Shown: piece after piece, positions 1-7,983 of the stretch
Numbering within the stretch: the first letter of the stretch is position 1
Layout of the letters: each line of letters begins with the position of its first letter
Source of the DNA: Lachnospiraceae bacterium
GTDB taxonomy: Bacteria; Bacillota_A; Clostridia; Lachnospirales; Lachnospiraceae
Length of the DNA stretch: 64,000 bases
Assembly: GCA_017482005.1 (NCBI GenBank)
Contig: JAFUOI010000003.1
Location: 247,633 to 311,632, forward strand
Direction: 5' to 3'
The notes under the pieces: model-generated
The model's input: only the letters and a program-made list of their open reading frames with translations
The model's database searches: none
What the model was told of the DNA's origin: nothing
Program-made: the position numbers and the translations under genes

Positions 1-128
1 CGCCGCTTTATAATTATCTGATTTCAAAAGGCGGAGATGTGCGCATTTCCATCGTTGATTATGATAAGGTACATGTACTTGGAACGCCGGAAGAACTTAC
101 GTATTTTTTGGAAAACTATAAAGCATAA
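1..128 (+). CDS. C-terminal fragment of a probable sugar nucleotidyltransferase
   Basis: Only the last 41 codons are in the window; the frame is open from the left edge and stops at 126-128. The tail reads VDYDKVHVLGTPEELTYFL, and the GTPEEL element followed by a short helix resembles the end of NTP-transferase-fold sugar nucleotidyltransferases, where the aromatic/GTPEDL motif closes the nucleotide-sugar site. It lies 20 bases upstream of the membrane protein of the surface polysaccharide cluster and is probably its operon partner. With so little sequence the family is a guess; a hydrolase or kinase of the same cluster is possible. Confidence 0.45.
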   Translation, partial: PLYNYLISKGGDVRISIVDYDKVHVLGTPEELTYFLENYKA

Positions 129-148
129 TAGCGGCAGGGGTTGACCGG

Positions 149-1786
149 ATGAAATCTGTAACAAACACAGTCAAAAAACTGAATAAAACAGCAGTGATTG
201 TGGCGGTTGTACACTTTTTTGTGAGTTTTCTGACAGACCGTCTGATCTTCGACTATGTACTGCTTGATTTTTCAACAACCAAACAGATGCTCAGAACAAT
301 AGAAACCGCAGGCGTAAAGCTTGCGTTTCTGTTATTTGTTATTCTTTTGTGGCAGGGTGTTTTTTGGGCGGCAAAACATGCGGATCGTACATTTTTAAAA
401 GTAGCAGGAGGCTATATGCTTCTGATGACCGTGCTTTTACTTCTGACATGGCCGGGGATATGGCGAATGGATGAGTTTGGTATTTTGTCAAGTTCCGTTC
501 AACTGTACCCTCATTTCTGGCAGAATTATATAACGACTGTTTTTTATGTTCTTGCACTGATGCTTCTGCCGTTTCCTGCGGGAGTGATTATCGTGCAGTG
601 CGTATGTGTATCCCTTGTTGTGGCGCGGCTTGTGACGCTGGGGCTTAATGATAGCCTTAAGACAGAAAGGAAATTGCAGTCGGCGGTGAAAAGGGCTGTT
701 TTAATTCTTCCCTTTCTGATGCTTCCGGTTTTGGATTCGAACCTGTACCCAATCCGTATGAGTCTGTATGCTTTTTTGGAAGTACTTTTGATTGCAGAGC
801 TGTTTTTCCTTGCAAAGAAGCAGGGAAACAGTGAAGTTGCAGAAAAAGATTGCAGATATTATTGGTGCTATATCACACTTCTTGCAGCGGTTGTAACACT
901 TTGGAGAACGGAAGCAGTTTATTACTTTGTTGCATACCCGGTATTGTTGCTTTTGGTTGGCAGGGGCAGAAAATATGTGAAGTATATGATTTTGTATTTT
1001 ATAATCGCTGTTATTTTATTTGTTCCTCAAAAGATTGGTGAGCGGCTGACAAGCGGACAACAGTATGAACTGACAAGTATTGTTCTTCCTCTTGTTCCTT
1101 TGGTGGAAGCGGCGGATGAAAATGCAGACCCGCAGGATCAGAAGCTTCTTGCTGTGATGGATCAGGTTGTCAATGTTGAGGTGACATTGGAGGGGGCGGC
1201 AGAAGGTAAATCAGGAATTAATTTATTCTGGGGAGAGCCCGGGTTCCAAAGAGAATATACACCGGAACAGTTTGCGGAGTTTAAATCTGCTTTTTATCAA
1301 TTGGCACTGAAATATCCGGGAGTTTTTTTGAAAGAGCGTTGGGAAACGTTTACAGAATCCTCGGATTTGCTGGAGAACACCACGGATTTGTTTACCCGCG
1401 ACGGTGTTCCGAACTATGAGACATTTAAGAACTATCCGATTTCCAACCCGATCAACAATGAAATAAGAACAGATGTTATCAAAAGATTGGAACTGAGGGA
1501 TGTTCACGATTATAATGTAAAGCTGGCAATGACCGATTATGTGTATTCGGCAATTCCGGCTATTATAGTTTTGGCGGTGACGGCGGTCTGCCTTCTGCTT
1601 AGACGGAGATGGATAACTCTTGTACTTGTGCTTACGGTGCTTGTGAAAGTTCCGCTTATTTTTCTGACAGCGCCGTCCAGATTATTTATGTATTACTATT
1701 CGGTGTACCTTTTTGGATATTGTGTATTGTTTTATATAATATATCAGCTGTGTATCAGATTCCGGGGAGAGGAACCGGTCGTCTGA
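149..1786 (+). CDS. Polytopic membrane protein of the surface polysaccharide cluster (GT-C-like)
   Basis: A 545-residue protein with about ten hydrophobic segments (near residues 15-35, 55-70, 85-105, 130-165, 185-215, 245-300 and 475-540) and one large soluble loop at about 320-470. The acidic motif RMDEFG after a WPG turn, in the first external loop, is reminiscent of polyprenyl-phosphate-sugar-dependent GT-C transferases, in which an early loop carries the catalytic acid. I see no named family signature. Position between a nucleotidyltransferase end and three GT2 genes suggests sugar transfer or polymerisation at the outer membrane face. The upstream ribosome site is weak (GGCAGGGG), as expected for translation following the previous gene. 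Confidence 0.6.
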   Translation: MKSVTNTVKKLNKTAVIVAVVHFFVSFLTDRLIFDYVLLDFSTTKQMLRTIETAGVKLAFLLFVILLWQGVFWAAKHADRTFLKVAGGYMLLMTVLLLLTWPGIWRMDEFGILSSSVQLYPHFWQNYITTVFYVLALMLLPFPAGVIIVQCVCVSLVVARLVTLGLNDSLKTERKLQSAVKRAVLILPFLMLPVLDSNLYPIRMSLYAFLEVLLIAELFFLAKKQGNSEVAEKDCRYYWCYITLLAAVVTLWRTEAVYYFVAYPVLLLLVGRGRKYVKYMILYFIIAVILFVPQKIGERLTSGQQYELTSIVLPLVPLVEAADENADPQDQKLLAVMDQVVNVEVTLEGAAEGKSGINLFWGEPGFQREYTPEQFAEFKSAFYQLALKYPGVFLKERWETFTESSDLLENTTDLFTRDGVPNYETFKNYPISNPINNEIRTDVIKRLELRDVHDYNVKLAMTDYVYSAIPAIIVLAVTAVCLLLRRRWITLVLVLTVLVKVPLIFLTAPSRLFMYYYSVYLFGYCVLFYIIYQLCIRFRGEEPVV

Positions 1787-1802
1787 GCAGGCAGGAGGAA
1801 AT

Positions 1803-3116
1803 ATGAGTCAAATCAGCAGAACAATCTCGTTTCTTAAGAGAAACGGATTGATTCCGACGATTTACGCTGCGTCCGAGCGTCTTGGGTGGTTCGGTGCGGA
1901 TCCGGATCAGCTTCGGGCCAATGCTTATAGCGGATCTGTACAGAAGGATGTGCTTCGTACGGAAGATCAGATCGCGGAAGATTTACAAAAAATTACAACA
2001 AAATACCGTTTCAGTATCGTCGTGCCGGCATATGAGACGGATCCGGTGTTTTTCAGAGAGATGGTTAATTCCGTCCGGAATCAGTCTTATCCTTATTGGC
2101 AGCTTGTAATTGCGGATGCATCAAAGACCGGTGTAGTTGAGAACGCAATGGATGAGATGAAAGATGACAGAATTTGTTTTGTCCGTCTGGAAGAGAATAA
2201 GGGGATTTCCGAGAATACCAATGCGGCGGTTAACTATGCCGACGGAGATTATATAGGCTTACTTGATCATGATGATCTGCTTCATCCGGAAGCTCTTATG
2301 GAAATTGCTCTTTTTATGCAGGGCGGGGAATATGATATGGTTTATACGGATGAGGATAAAATCAGCGGAGACAGCAAAGAGCGTTTCGAGCCGAATTTTA
2401 AACCGGATTTCAATTTTGATTTTTTGCTTTCGAACAACTATATCTGCCATTTTACCGTGCTGAGCAAAAAACTTATGGACAGAATAGCTTTCCGGCCGGC
2501 GTTTAACGGCGCGCAGGATTACGATTTGTTTTTGCAGGCGATTTATGAAATGGAGAAACAGCGCCGCGAAGAATATTGGGAAAGTAAAACGGATTTGGAA
2601 AAGACAGGTCAAACCGGTGCATATATTCCTTATGAGAAAGATGCAATGAGACGCCGAATCGGTCATGTGGCGAAGGTGTTGTATCATTGGAGGGCCCATA
2701 TGGGATCGACTTCCGACAATCCGGAAAGCAAACGTTATGCATATGAGGCCGGGAAACGTGCTCTGGAACGTTTTGCGGAGGATAATAAATGGGATGTTTC
2801 CGTGGAGCATACGAGACATTTGGGATTTTATGAAATGGTCTATCATCCGGATATCTTTGCGGTGCGCAAAGACGTTACGGCAGTTTGCGGAAAAGCGGTC
2901 CGTGGCGGCAGGGTGGTTTCCGGTCCGGTTTTGGACGGAAAAATGCTCTGGCACGGAATGAATGCAAGATACAGTGGTTATCTTCACAGGGCTGTTGTGC
3001 GTATGAGTGTGGAAAGTGCTGATGAATTGTGCATCCGTTGCAGGGACGGACTGACAGCAGCAGAAGTGTCGGAAGGCCGGATGGTTTATTTGCCGGATTA
3101 TATTGTGAGGAAATAA
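1803..3116 (+). CDS. Family 2 glycosyltransferase
   Basis: A 437-residue protein. A GT-A domain begins at about residue 70 (FSIVVPAYETD) and contains the nucleotide-sugar/metal motif LLDHDDLLHPEA around 155-165 and a VYTDEDK strand. The N-terminal 60 residues (ISFLKRNGLIPTIYAA) resemble the leader helix found in large rhamnan or capsule glycosyltransferases. It probably transfers a sugar from a nucleotide donor to a growing cell-wall polysaccharide on the cytosolic side. It starts 16 bases after the previous gene behind AGGAGG and ends 3 bases before another GT2 gene; in related organisms both GT domains can occur in one chain, so the two products may work as a pair. Donor and acceptor are not predictable. 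Confidence 0.85.
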   Translation: MSQISRTISFLKRNGLIPTIYAASERLGWFGADPDQLRANAYSGSVQKDVLRTEDQIAEDLQKITTKYRFSIVVPAYETDPVFFREMVNSVRNQSYPYWQLVIADASKTGVVENAMDEMKDDRICFVRLEENKGISENTNAAVNYADGDYIGLLDHDDLLHPEALMEIALFMQGGEYDMVYTDEDKISGDSKERFEPNFKPDFNFDFLLSNNYICHFTVLSKKLMDRIAFRPAFNGAQDYDLFLQAIYEMEKQRREEYWESKTDLEKTGQTGAYIPYEKDAMRRRIGHVAKVLYHWRAHMGSTSDNPESKRYAYEAGKRALERFAEDNKWDVSVEHTRHLGFYEMVYHPDIFAVRKDVTAVCGKAVRGGRVVSGPVLDGKMLWHGMNARYSGYLHRAVVRMSVESADELCIRCRDGLTAAEVSEGRMVYLPDYIVRK

Positions 3117-3119
3117 AGA

Positions 3120-4091
3120 ATGATGAAAACAACGGTCGTGATACCGAATTATAACGGAATTGCATATTTGGAAGACTGCCTGACGTTTTTGAAACGCTCA
3201 AGGGAGACAGAGTTTGAGACGATTGTTGTGGATAACGGTTCGATCGATGAGAGTGTCAGGCTTATAAAAGAACGTTTTCCGTGGGTCCATGTTGTGGAAC
3301 TTCATGAAAATACAGGATTCAGTCATGCGGTAAATGTTGGTATCAAGGCGGCGGAAACGGAGTATGTACTTCTTTTGAACAATGACACGGTTGTGGAGCA
3401 TGATTTTGTTGCCCGTCTGGAGGAGACGATGGATAAGCATCCGGAGTATTTTAGTTGCAGCTCTAAGATGCTTTCAATGAAACAGCCGGAGATTATAGAC
3501 GATGCAGGGGATTACTATTGTGCGCTGGGATGGGCCTTTGCAAGAGGAAAAGGCAAATCGTCTGAGCGTTTTACAGTGGCCGGTGAGGTTTTTGCTGCAT
3601 GCGCCGGGGCTGCAATCTATCGCAGGGAGGTATTCCGGCAGATTGGATATTTTGATGAGCTGCATTTTGCATATCTTGAAGATATTGATGTGGGATATCG
3701 TGCAAGACTGCGGGGATACAAAAACGGATACTGTCCGGCTGCGGTTGTTTACCATGCGGGAAGCGGATCCAGCGGATCGCGCTACAACGAATTTAAGGTG
3801 AATCTTTCCTCGCAGAACAGTATTTATCTGATCGGGAAAAACATGCCTCTTTTGCAGGTGCTGATCAATCTACCTTTTTTACTGGCCGGTTTTGCTGTGA
3901 AAATTCTCTTTTTTATAAAAAAGGGATTTGGAAGAGTGTATGTCAGAGGATTGTGGAGGGGTTTTTGTCTGTCGCTGTCAAGAGAGGGCAGAAAGCACAA
4001 ACTGCCGTTTAAGATGAAGTATTTTCCGCAGTATGCCAAGGTGCAGCTGGAACTTTGGTATAATATATTCCGCAGATTTTGCGAAGGTTGA
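3120..4091 (+). CDS. Family 2 glycosyltransferase (rhamnosyltransferase-like)
   Basis: A 323-residue protein starting TTVVIPNYNGIAYLEDCL, the N-terminal strand of the WcaE/RfbF-type GT2 group. The DxD-like site is NNDTVVEHDF at about residues 82-92, and AYLEDIDVGYRAR near 190 supplies the catalytic-base ED motif. A hydrophobic stretch at about 245-265 and a basic tail suggest membrane association. It starts 3 bases after the preceding glycosyltransferase, so the two are very probably co-translated. Rhamnose as donor is only a family-based guess. Its stop codon lies within the promoter of the next gene. Confidence 0.85.
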   Translation: MMKTTVVIPNYNGIAYLEDCLTFLKRSRETEFETIVVDNGSIDESVRLIKERFPWVHVVELHENTGFSHAVNVGIKAAETEYVLLLNNDTVVEHDFVARLEETMDKHPEYFSCSSKMLSMKQPEIIDDAGDYYCALGWAFARGKGKSSERFTVAGEVFAACAGAAIYRREVFRQIGYFDELHFAYLEDIDVGYRARLRGYKNGYCPAAVVYHAGSGSSGSRYNEFKVNLSSQNSIYLIGKNMPLLQVLINLPFLLAGFAVKILFFIKKGFGRVYVRGLWRGFCLSLSREGRKHKLPFKMKYFPQYAKVQLELWYNIFRRFCEG

Positions 4092-4116
4092 CCTTTTGTC
4101 GGAAATAGGGTAAAAT
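4088..4116 (+). promoter_or_regulatory. Sigma-A promoter for the undecaprenyl-phosphate sugar transferase
   Basis: TTGACC at 4088-4093 and TAAAAT at 4111-4116 are separated by 17 bases. The -35 overlaps the stop codon of the upstream glycosyltransferase, so the next gene can be transcribed separately from the cluster. Confidence 0.6.
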
Positions 4117-4149
4117 GTTCGTGGTATACGGGATAATAGGTGACGGACC

Positions 4150-5565
4150 ATGATAAAAGACAATCAGAAAATTTTTAATAGACTGCATGTTTTATTGGAT
4201 GCATTCGTTATCATACTCACATATACGTTTGCCTGGTTTTTGAAGTTCCGGAGCGGAATTGCGCCGTTTTATACGGGCGCGGATGTCGGAGCGTTAAGTG
4301 GGCAGACTTATTTTAGTGCCCTGTATCTGATTGTTCCGGGGTACTTATTTTTGTATTACCTTTTCAACATGTACGCGGCCAAACGTGCCGGCAGTATAAA
4401 AAGGGAAATCTATAATGTTATCCGTGCCAATACGGTGGGATTTGTGTTGTTTATCGGTGCATTGTTCGTTATCCATTTGGACGACTTTTCCCGAACAATG
4501 ATCTTTTATTTTTATGTGCTCAATATTGCGTGCGATACTGCATTACGTCTGGCCATTAACAAGTGGCTCAGGATGCTTCGCAAAAAGGGCTACAATGTTA
4601 AGTACATCCTCCTTGTGGGATATTCCAGGGCTGCGGAACTCTATATTGACAGAATCCGGCAGAATCCACAGTGGGGATATGTTGTGAGAGGAATTCTTGA
4701 TGACAAGATTCCCCGCGGAACCGAGTACAGAGGTATTAAGGTAATCGGGCAGATTGACAATCTGTTTTATATTCTTCCGCAGAATAAGCTGGATGAAATA
4801 GCAGTTACCCTTGCCCTTGAAGATTACGGCCGGTTGGAAGATATTGTCAGTCTCTGCGAGAAGTCGGGTGTGCATACAAAGTTTATTCCGGATTACAACA
4901 GTGTTATTCCGAGTAAGCCGTACACGGAGGATTTGAACGGGCTTCCTGTCATTAATATCCGGCATGTACCGCTTACCAACACTCTGAATATGATTCTTAA
5001 GCGGATTGTGGATATATTCGGCGGATTGTTTGCAATTGTGCTGTTTTCGCCGCTTCTTATTCTTGCGGCTGTTTTGATTAAGATGACAAGTGAAGGACCG
5101 ATTATCTTTAAGCAGGAGAGGGTAGGACTTCATAATAAGCCGTTCCAGATGTACAAGTTCCGTACCATGGAAGTGCAGAAACCGCACGAGGAGAAGAAGG
5201 AATGGACCACAAGGGATGATCCCCGCGTCACCAGGATCGGCAAGATTTTGCGCAGAACAAGTATTGATGAAATGCCGCAGTTTTTCAATGTGCTTCTCGG
5301 TGATATGAGTCTTGTGGGACCGAGACCGGAACGACCGTTTTTTGTAGAAAAGTTTAAAGAAGAAATACCGCGTTATATGATCAAACACCAGGTTCGTCCG
5401 GGAATGACAGGTTGGGCGCAGGTCAATGGGTATCGCGGTGATACATCTATCCGGAAGCGTATTGACTGCGACTTGTACTATATTGAGAACTGGACGATGG
5501 GTCTGGATATAAAAATATTGTTTTTGACTATTTTTAAAGGATTTATCAATAAAAATGCATATTGA
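4150..5565 (+). CDS. Undecaprenyl-phosphate sugar phosphotransferase (WbaP/WcaJ type)
   Basis: A 471-residue polyprenyl glycosylphosphotransferase that starts a surface polysaccharide by moving a sugar-1-phosphate from a nucleotide sugar to undecaprenyl phosphate. Four membrane segments lie in about residues 12-130, a Rossmann-like CoA-binding-type domain spans about 145-265, a re-entrant or membrane helix lies near 280-300, and the bacterial sugar transferase domain fills 275-471. Family motifs are intact: FKQERVG, YKFRTM, TSIDEMPQFFNVLLGDMSLV with GPRPE directly after, and RPGMTGWAQVNGYRG. Length is usual for the family. It has its own promoter and is followed by an LCP ligase gene, the expected first and last steps of one pathway. 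Glucose or galactose specificity cannot be read. Confidence 0.92.
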   Translation: MIKDNQKIFNRLHVLLDAFVIILTYTFAWFLKFRSGIAPFYTGADVGALSGQTYFSALYLIVPGYLFLYYLFNMYAAKRAGSIKREIYNVIRANTVGFVLFIGALFVIHLDDFSRTMIFYFYVLNIACDTALRLAINKWLRMLRKKGYNVKYILLVGYSRAAELYIDRIRQNPQWGYVVRGILDDKIPRGTEYRGIKVIGQIDNLFYILPQNKLDEIAVTLALEDYGRLEDIVSLCEKSGVHTKFIPDYNSVIPSKPYTEDLNGLPVINIRHVPLTNTLNMILKRIVDIFGGLFAIVLFSPLLILAAVLIKMTSEGPIIFKQERVGLHNKPFQMYKFRTMEVQKPHEEKKEWTTRDDPRVTRIGKILRRTSIDEMPQFFNVLLGDMSLVGPRPERPFFVEKFKEEIPRYMIKHQVRPGMTGWAQVNGYRGDTSIRKRIDCDLYYIENWTMGLDIKILFLTIFKGFINKNAY

Positions 5566-5608
5566 TGTACGTATATAACCGGAGTATGAATAAATAAGGA
5601 GAAATCGG

Positions 5609-6751
5609 ATGGGAAATACAAATACGAAAAATACCAATGCGAAAAAGACAACAAATAAAAGAATGACCAAAGAGGAACGTGAACGTAAGAAACGGAATCG
5701 GATTATATTGATTGCGGTAGAGGTTTTTGTACTCTTTCTTATGCTGATTGCGTTATATGTGGTTTCACTTTACAGCAAAATTGAAAAGACAGATATTTCG
5801 GATGAGGATATTGTAATTAACCAGGGTATTTCCCAAAAAGATACTGTCAATAAAGATGATATCGAAACAAATGAGATTTCCAGCGGCCACATGGATGGCT
5901 ATCGTAATGTCGCATTGTTCGGTGTGGATTCCCGCGATAATTCCCTTGGAAAAGGAACGAGAAGTGATACAATCATTATTGCATCTATCAATGAGGAAAC
6001 AAAGGAAGTAAAACTTGTATCTGTTTATCGTGATACATATTTGAATTTGGGAAATGATTCCTATGGAAAGGCAAATGCAGCCTATGCACAGGGTGGTCCT
6101 CTTCAGGCAATCAACATGCTTAATATGAATCTGGATATGAACATTACGGATTATGTGACAGTGGGATGGGCAGGTGTTGCGGACACAATTGATGCCCTCG
6201 GCGGAATTGAGATTGATGTGGATTCGGCTGAAATTTCACATTTAAATAATTATCAGGTAGAGACATCCAAGTCTCTCGGAAAGAGCTCCTTTGAGAGAGT
6301 GACAAATACGGGTATGCAGACCCTTAACGGCATTCAGGCTGTATCTTACTGTCGTATCCGATATACTGCGGGAGATGATTTTAAACGTGCAGAGAGACAG
6401 CAAGAAGTTATTCAGGCGATTTTGGATAAGGCTAAGAACGGTAATATTGCGTCTCTGAATAAAGCAGCAAACACTATTTTTGAAGAAATTTCCACGTCCC
6501 TGTCATTCAAGGAAGTAATGGAACTGCTTTCAGATGTGGCAAGTTACTCCATCGGTGCGACCGGAGGATTCCCGAATGAGCAGTATCGTACGACGGGAAG
6601 TGTCGGTCCTGCAAGTTGTGTTATCAGTACCAACATAAAGGAAGATGTAGTGCAGTTACATCAGTTTATGTTTGGAAGTACGGAAGGATATACACCTTCA
6701 TCACAGGTTGAAACGATTTCCAATCAGGTACACAGCAGAACAGGAAGATAA
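5609..6751 (+). CDS. LytR-CpsA-Psr (LCP) family cell wall polymer ligase
   Basis: A 380-residue protein with a very basic N terminus (residues 1-30), a membrane anchor at about 31-52 and an extracellular LCP domain from about 95 to 320. Typical elements are NVALFGVDSRD, the arginine-containing RSDTIIIASI and VYRDTY, and the later YCRIRYTAGDDFKRAERQQ motif that contacts the polyprenyl pyrophosphate. LCP enzymes join lipid-linked polysaccharide to peptidoglycan, so this is probably the final step of the pathway begun by the upstream sugar phosphotransferase. It starts 43 bases after that gene behind AAGGAG and ends at an intrinsic terminator, marking the end of the transcription unit. Confidence 0.9.
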   Translation: MGNTNTKNTNAKKTTNKRMTKEERERKKRNRIILIAVEVFVLFLMLIALYVVSLYSKIEKTDISDEDIVINQGISQKDTVNKDDIETNEISSGHMDGYRNVALFGVDSRDNSLGKGTRSDTIIIASINEETKEVKLVSVYRDTYLNLGNDSYGKANAAYAQGGPLQAINMLNMNLDMNITDYVTVGWAGVADTIDALGGIEIDVDSAEISHLNNYQVETSKSLGKSSFERVTNTGMQTLNGIQAVSYCRIRYTAGDDFKRAERQQEVIQAILDKAKNGNIASLNKAANTIFEEISTSLSFKEVMELLSDVASYSIGATGGFPNEQYRTTGSVGPASCVISTNIKEDVVQLHQFMFGSTEGYTPSSQVETISNQVHSRTGR

Positions 6752-6764
6752 TAATTGAAAAAAC

Positions 6765-6808
6765 AAAAGGCCTTTCTTATATTTTTAAATATGAGCAGGG
6801 CCTTTTTT
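6765..6808 (+). terminator. Intrinsic terminator after the LCP gene
   Basis: AAAAGGCC (6765-6772) pairs with GGCCTTTT (6799-6806), the stem continues inward through CTTATATTT/AAATATGAG with one wobble, and the 3' side runs into six T. The next ribosome site lies just beyond it. Confidence 0.8.
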
Positions 6809-6825
6809 GAAAAGAGGAAGACAAC

Positions 6826-7752
6826 ATGACAGTAGATGTGATTATACCGGCATACAAGCCTGATCAGGAGTTTTTTAAATTGCTTGACCGTCTTGAGGAG
6901 CAGACGGTTCCGGTTGGGCAGATTATTGTAGTCAACACAGAGGAAAAATATTTTAACCGGCTGGTTTACGGGAAAAAGTTTAAAGAGGATTACCGGAATT
7001 TGCGCATCAAACATATTTCAGCCCATGAATTTGATCATGGCGGAACGCGCAGGCGCGCAGTAAAGGACTCTGAGGCAGATGTATTTGTCATGATGACGCA
7101 GGATGCCATTCCGGCAGACAACAAACTCATTGAAAATCTGCTTCGCCCGCTGAATGAAAAGGATGTGGCGGTAAGTTATGCCAGACAGCTGGCACGGGAA
7201 GATGCAGGCGAGATTGAGAAATTTACGCGAGTCTTCAACTATCCTGAGGAGCCGGTTGTAAAAGGGAAAGATGATCTTCCTTCCATGGGAATCAAAACGT
7301 ATTTTTGCTCGGATGTTTGTGCAGCCTATAAAAGAGATGTATATGACCAGCTGGGTGGTTTTGTAAAGCGTGCCATATTTAACGAGGATATGTTGTTTGC
7401 GGCAAAGGCAGTAAAGGAAAATTATAAAGTTGCATATGCGGCGGATGCCCGGGTGTATCATTCTCACAACTATACGGGAATGCAGCAGTTTCATCGGAAT
7501 TTTGACCTTGGGGTTTCGCAGGCTCAGCATCCGGAAGTGTTTGAAGGGATATCTTCTGAATCGGAAGGAATCTCAATGGTGAAAAAAACAGTGAAACACT
7601 TGTGGGATTCCGGGCATAAAACGGAGATTATCCGCCTATTCTATACAAGCGGTTGCAAATTTATCGGTTACCGTCTCGGCAAAAATTATAAGAAATTGCC
7701 GAAAAAAGCAGTACTTTGGTGCACTTCGAACCGTAATTATTGGAGAAAATAA
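6826..7752 (+). CDS. Family 2 glycosyltransferase (rhamnosyltransferase-like)
   Basis: A 308-residue GT2 enzyme opening with VDVIIPAYKPDQEFFKLLD. The donor site motif is FVMMTQDAIPAD at about residues 85-96, and FNEDMLFAAKAV near 185 provides the ED motif. The HEFDHGGTRR element near 66 and the YHSHNYT strand are typical of RfbF/RfbN-type rhamnosyltransferases. It lies just downstream of the terminator of the LCP gene, so it either depends on read-through or has a promoter I could not find. It completes the polysaccharide block before the switch to glmS. Acceptor unknown. Confidence 0.85.
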   Translation: MTVDVIIPAYKPDQEFFKLLDRLEEQTVPVGQIIVVNTEEKYFNRLVYGKKFKEDYRNLRIKHISAHEFDHGGTRRRAVKDSEADVFVMMTQDAIPADNKLIENLLRPLNEKDVAVSYARQLAREDAGEIEKFTRVFNYPEEPVVKGKDDLPSMGIKTYFCSDVCAAYKRDVYDQLGGFVKRAIFNEDMLFAAKAVKENYKVAYAADARVYHSHNYTGMQQFHRNFDLGVSQAQHPEVFEGISSESEGISMVKKTVKHLWDSGHKTEIIRLFYTSGCKFIGYRLGKNYKKLPKKAVLWCTSNRNYWRK

Positions 7753-7770
7753 ACTTAAGAATGAGGAACC

Positions 7771-7934
7771 GGGAGAACTAGCCGCTAAAAAAACTTTCCG
7801 GCAAGGCGCGTTCTCACTTGGAGAAAAACGTAGCGGTACTAAGGATTTTTCTTCGCGGACCGCTCGAAAAATCCAAGTGCCGACGTTTTTCTACAGCCTT
7901 GCCGTAAAAGCTTTTTTCATCGGCTAGTTCTCCC
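7771..7934. repeat. Long imperfect palindrome (structured intergenic element, copy 1)
   Basis: Nested complementary arms cover 164 bases between the GT2 gene and glmS. Outer arms are GGGAGAACTAGCCG (7771-7784) and its complement at 7921-7934; CGGCAAGGC (7799-7807) pairs with 7896-7904; AGAAAAACGT (7822-7831) with 7883-7892; GGATTTTTC (7843-7851) with 7866-7874, around a GCGG/CCGC tip. There is no T-run after it, so it is not a classical terminator, and it does not match a glmS ribozyme. The inner stem resembles one in the element at 24957-25084. Confidence 0.7.
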
Positions 7935-7983
7935 GACCCCTCAAACTGGAACTTACTTTAGATATGAATCAGGAGGAAATAAT

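Noticed and set aside
7753..7983. A glmS ribozyme in the glmS leader
   Set aside because: The conserved ribozyme core (AGCGCC...GACGAGG) is not present; the region is filled by an unrelated palindrome and the ribosome site.
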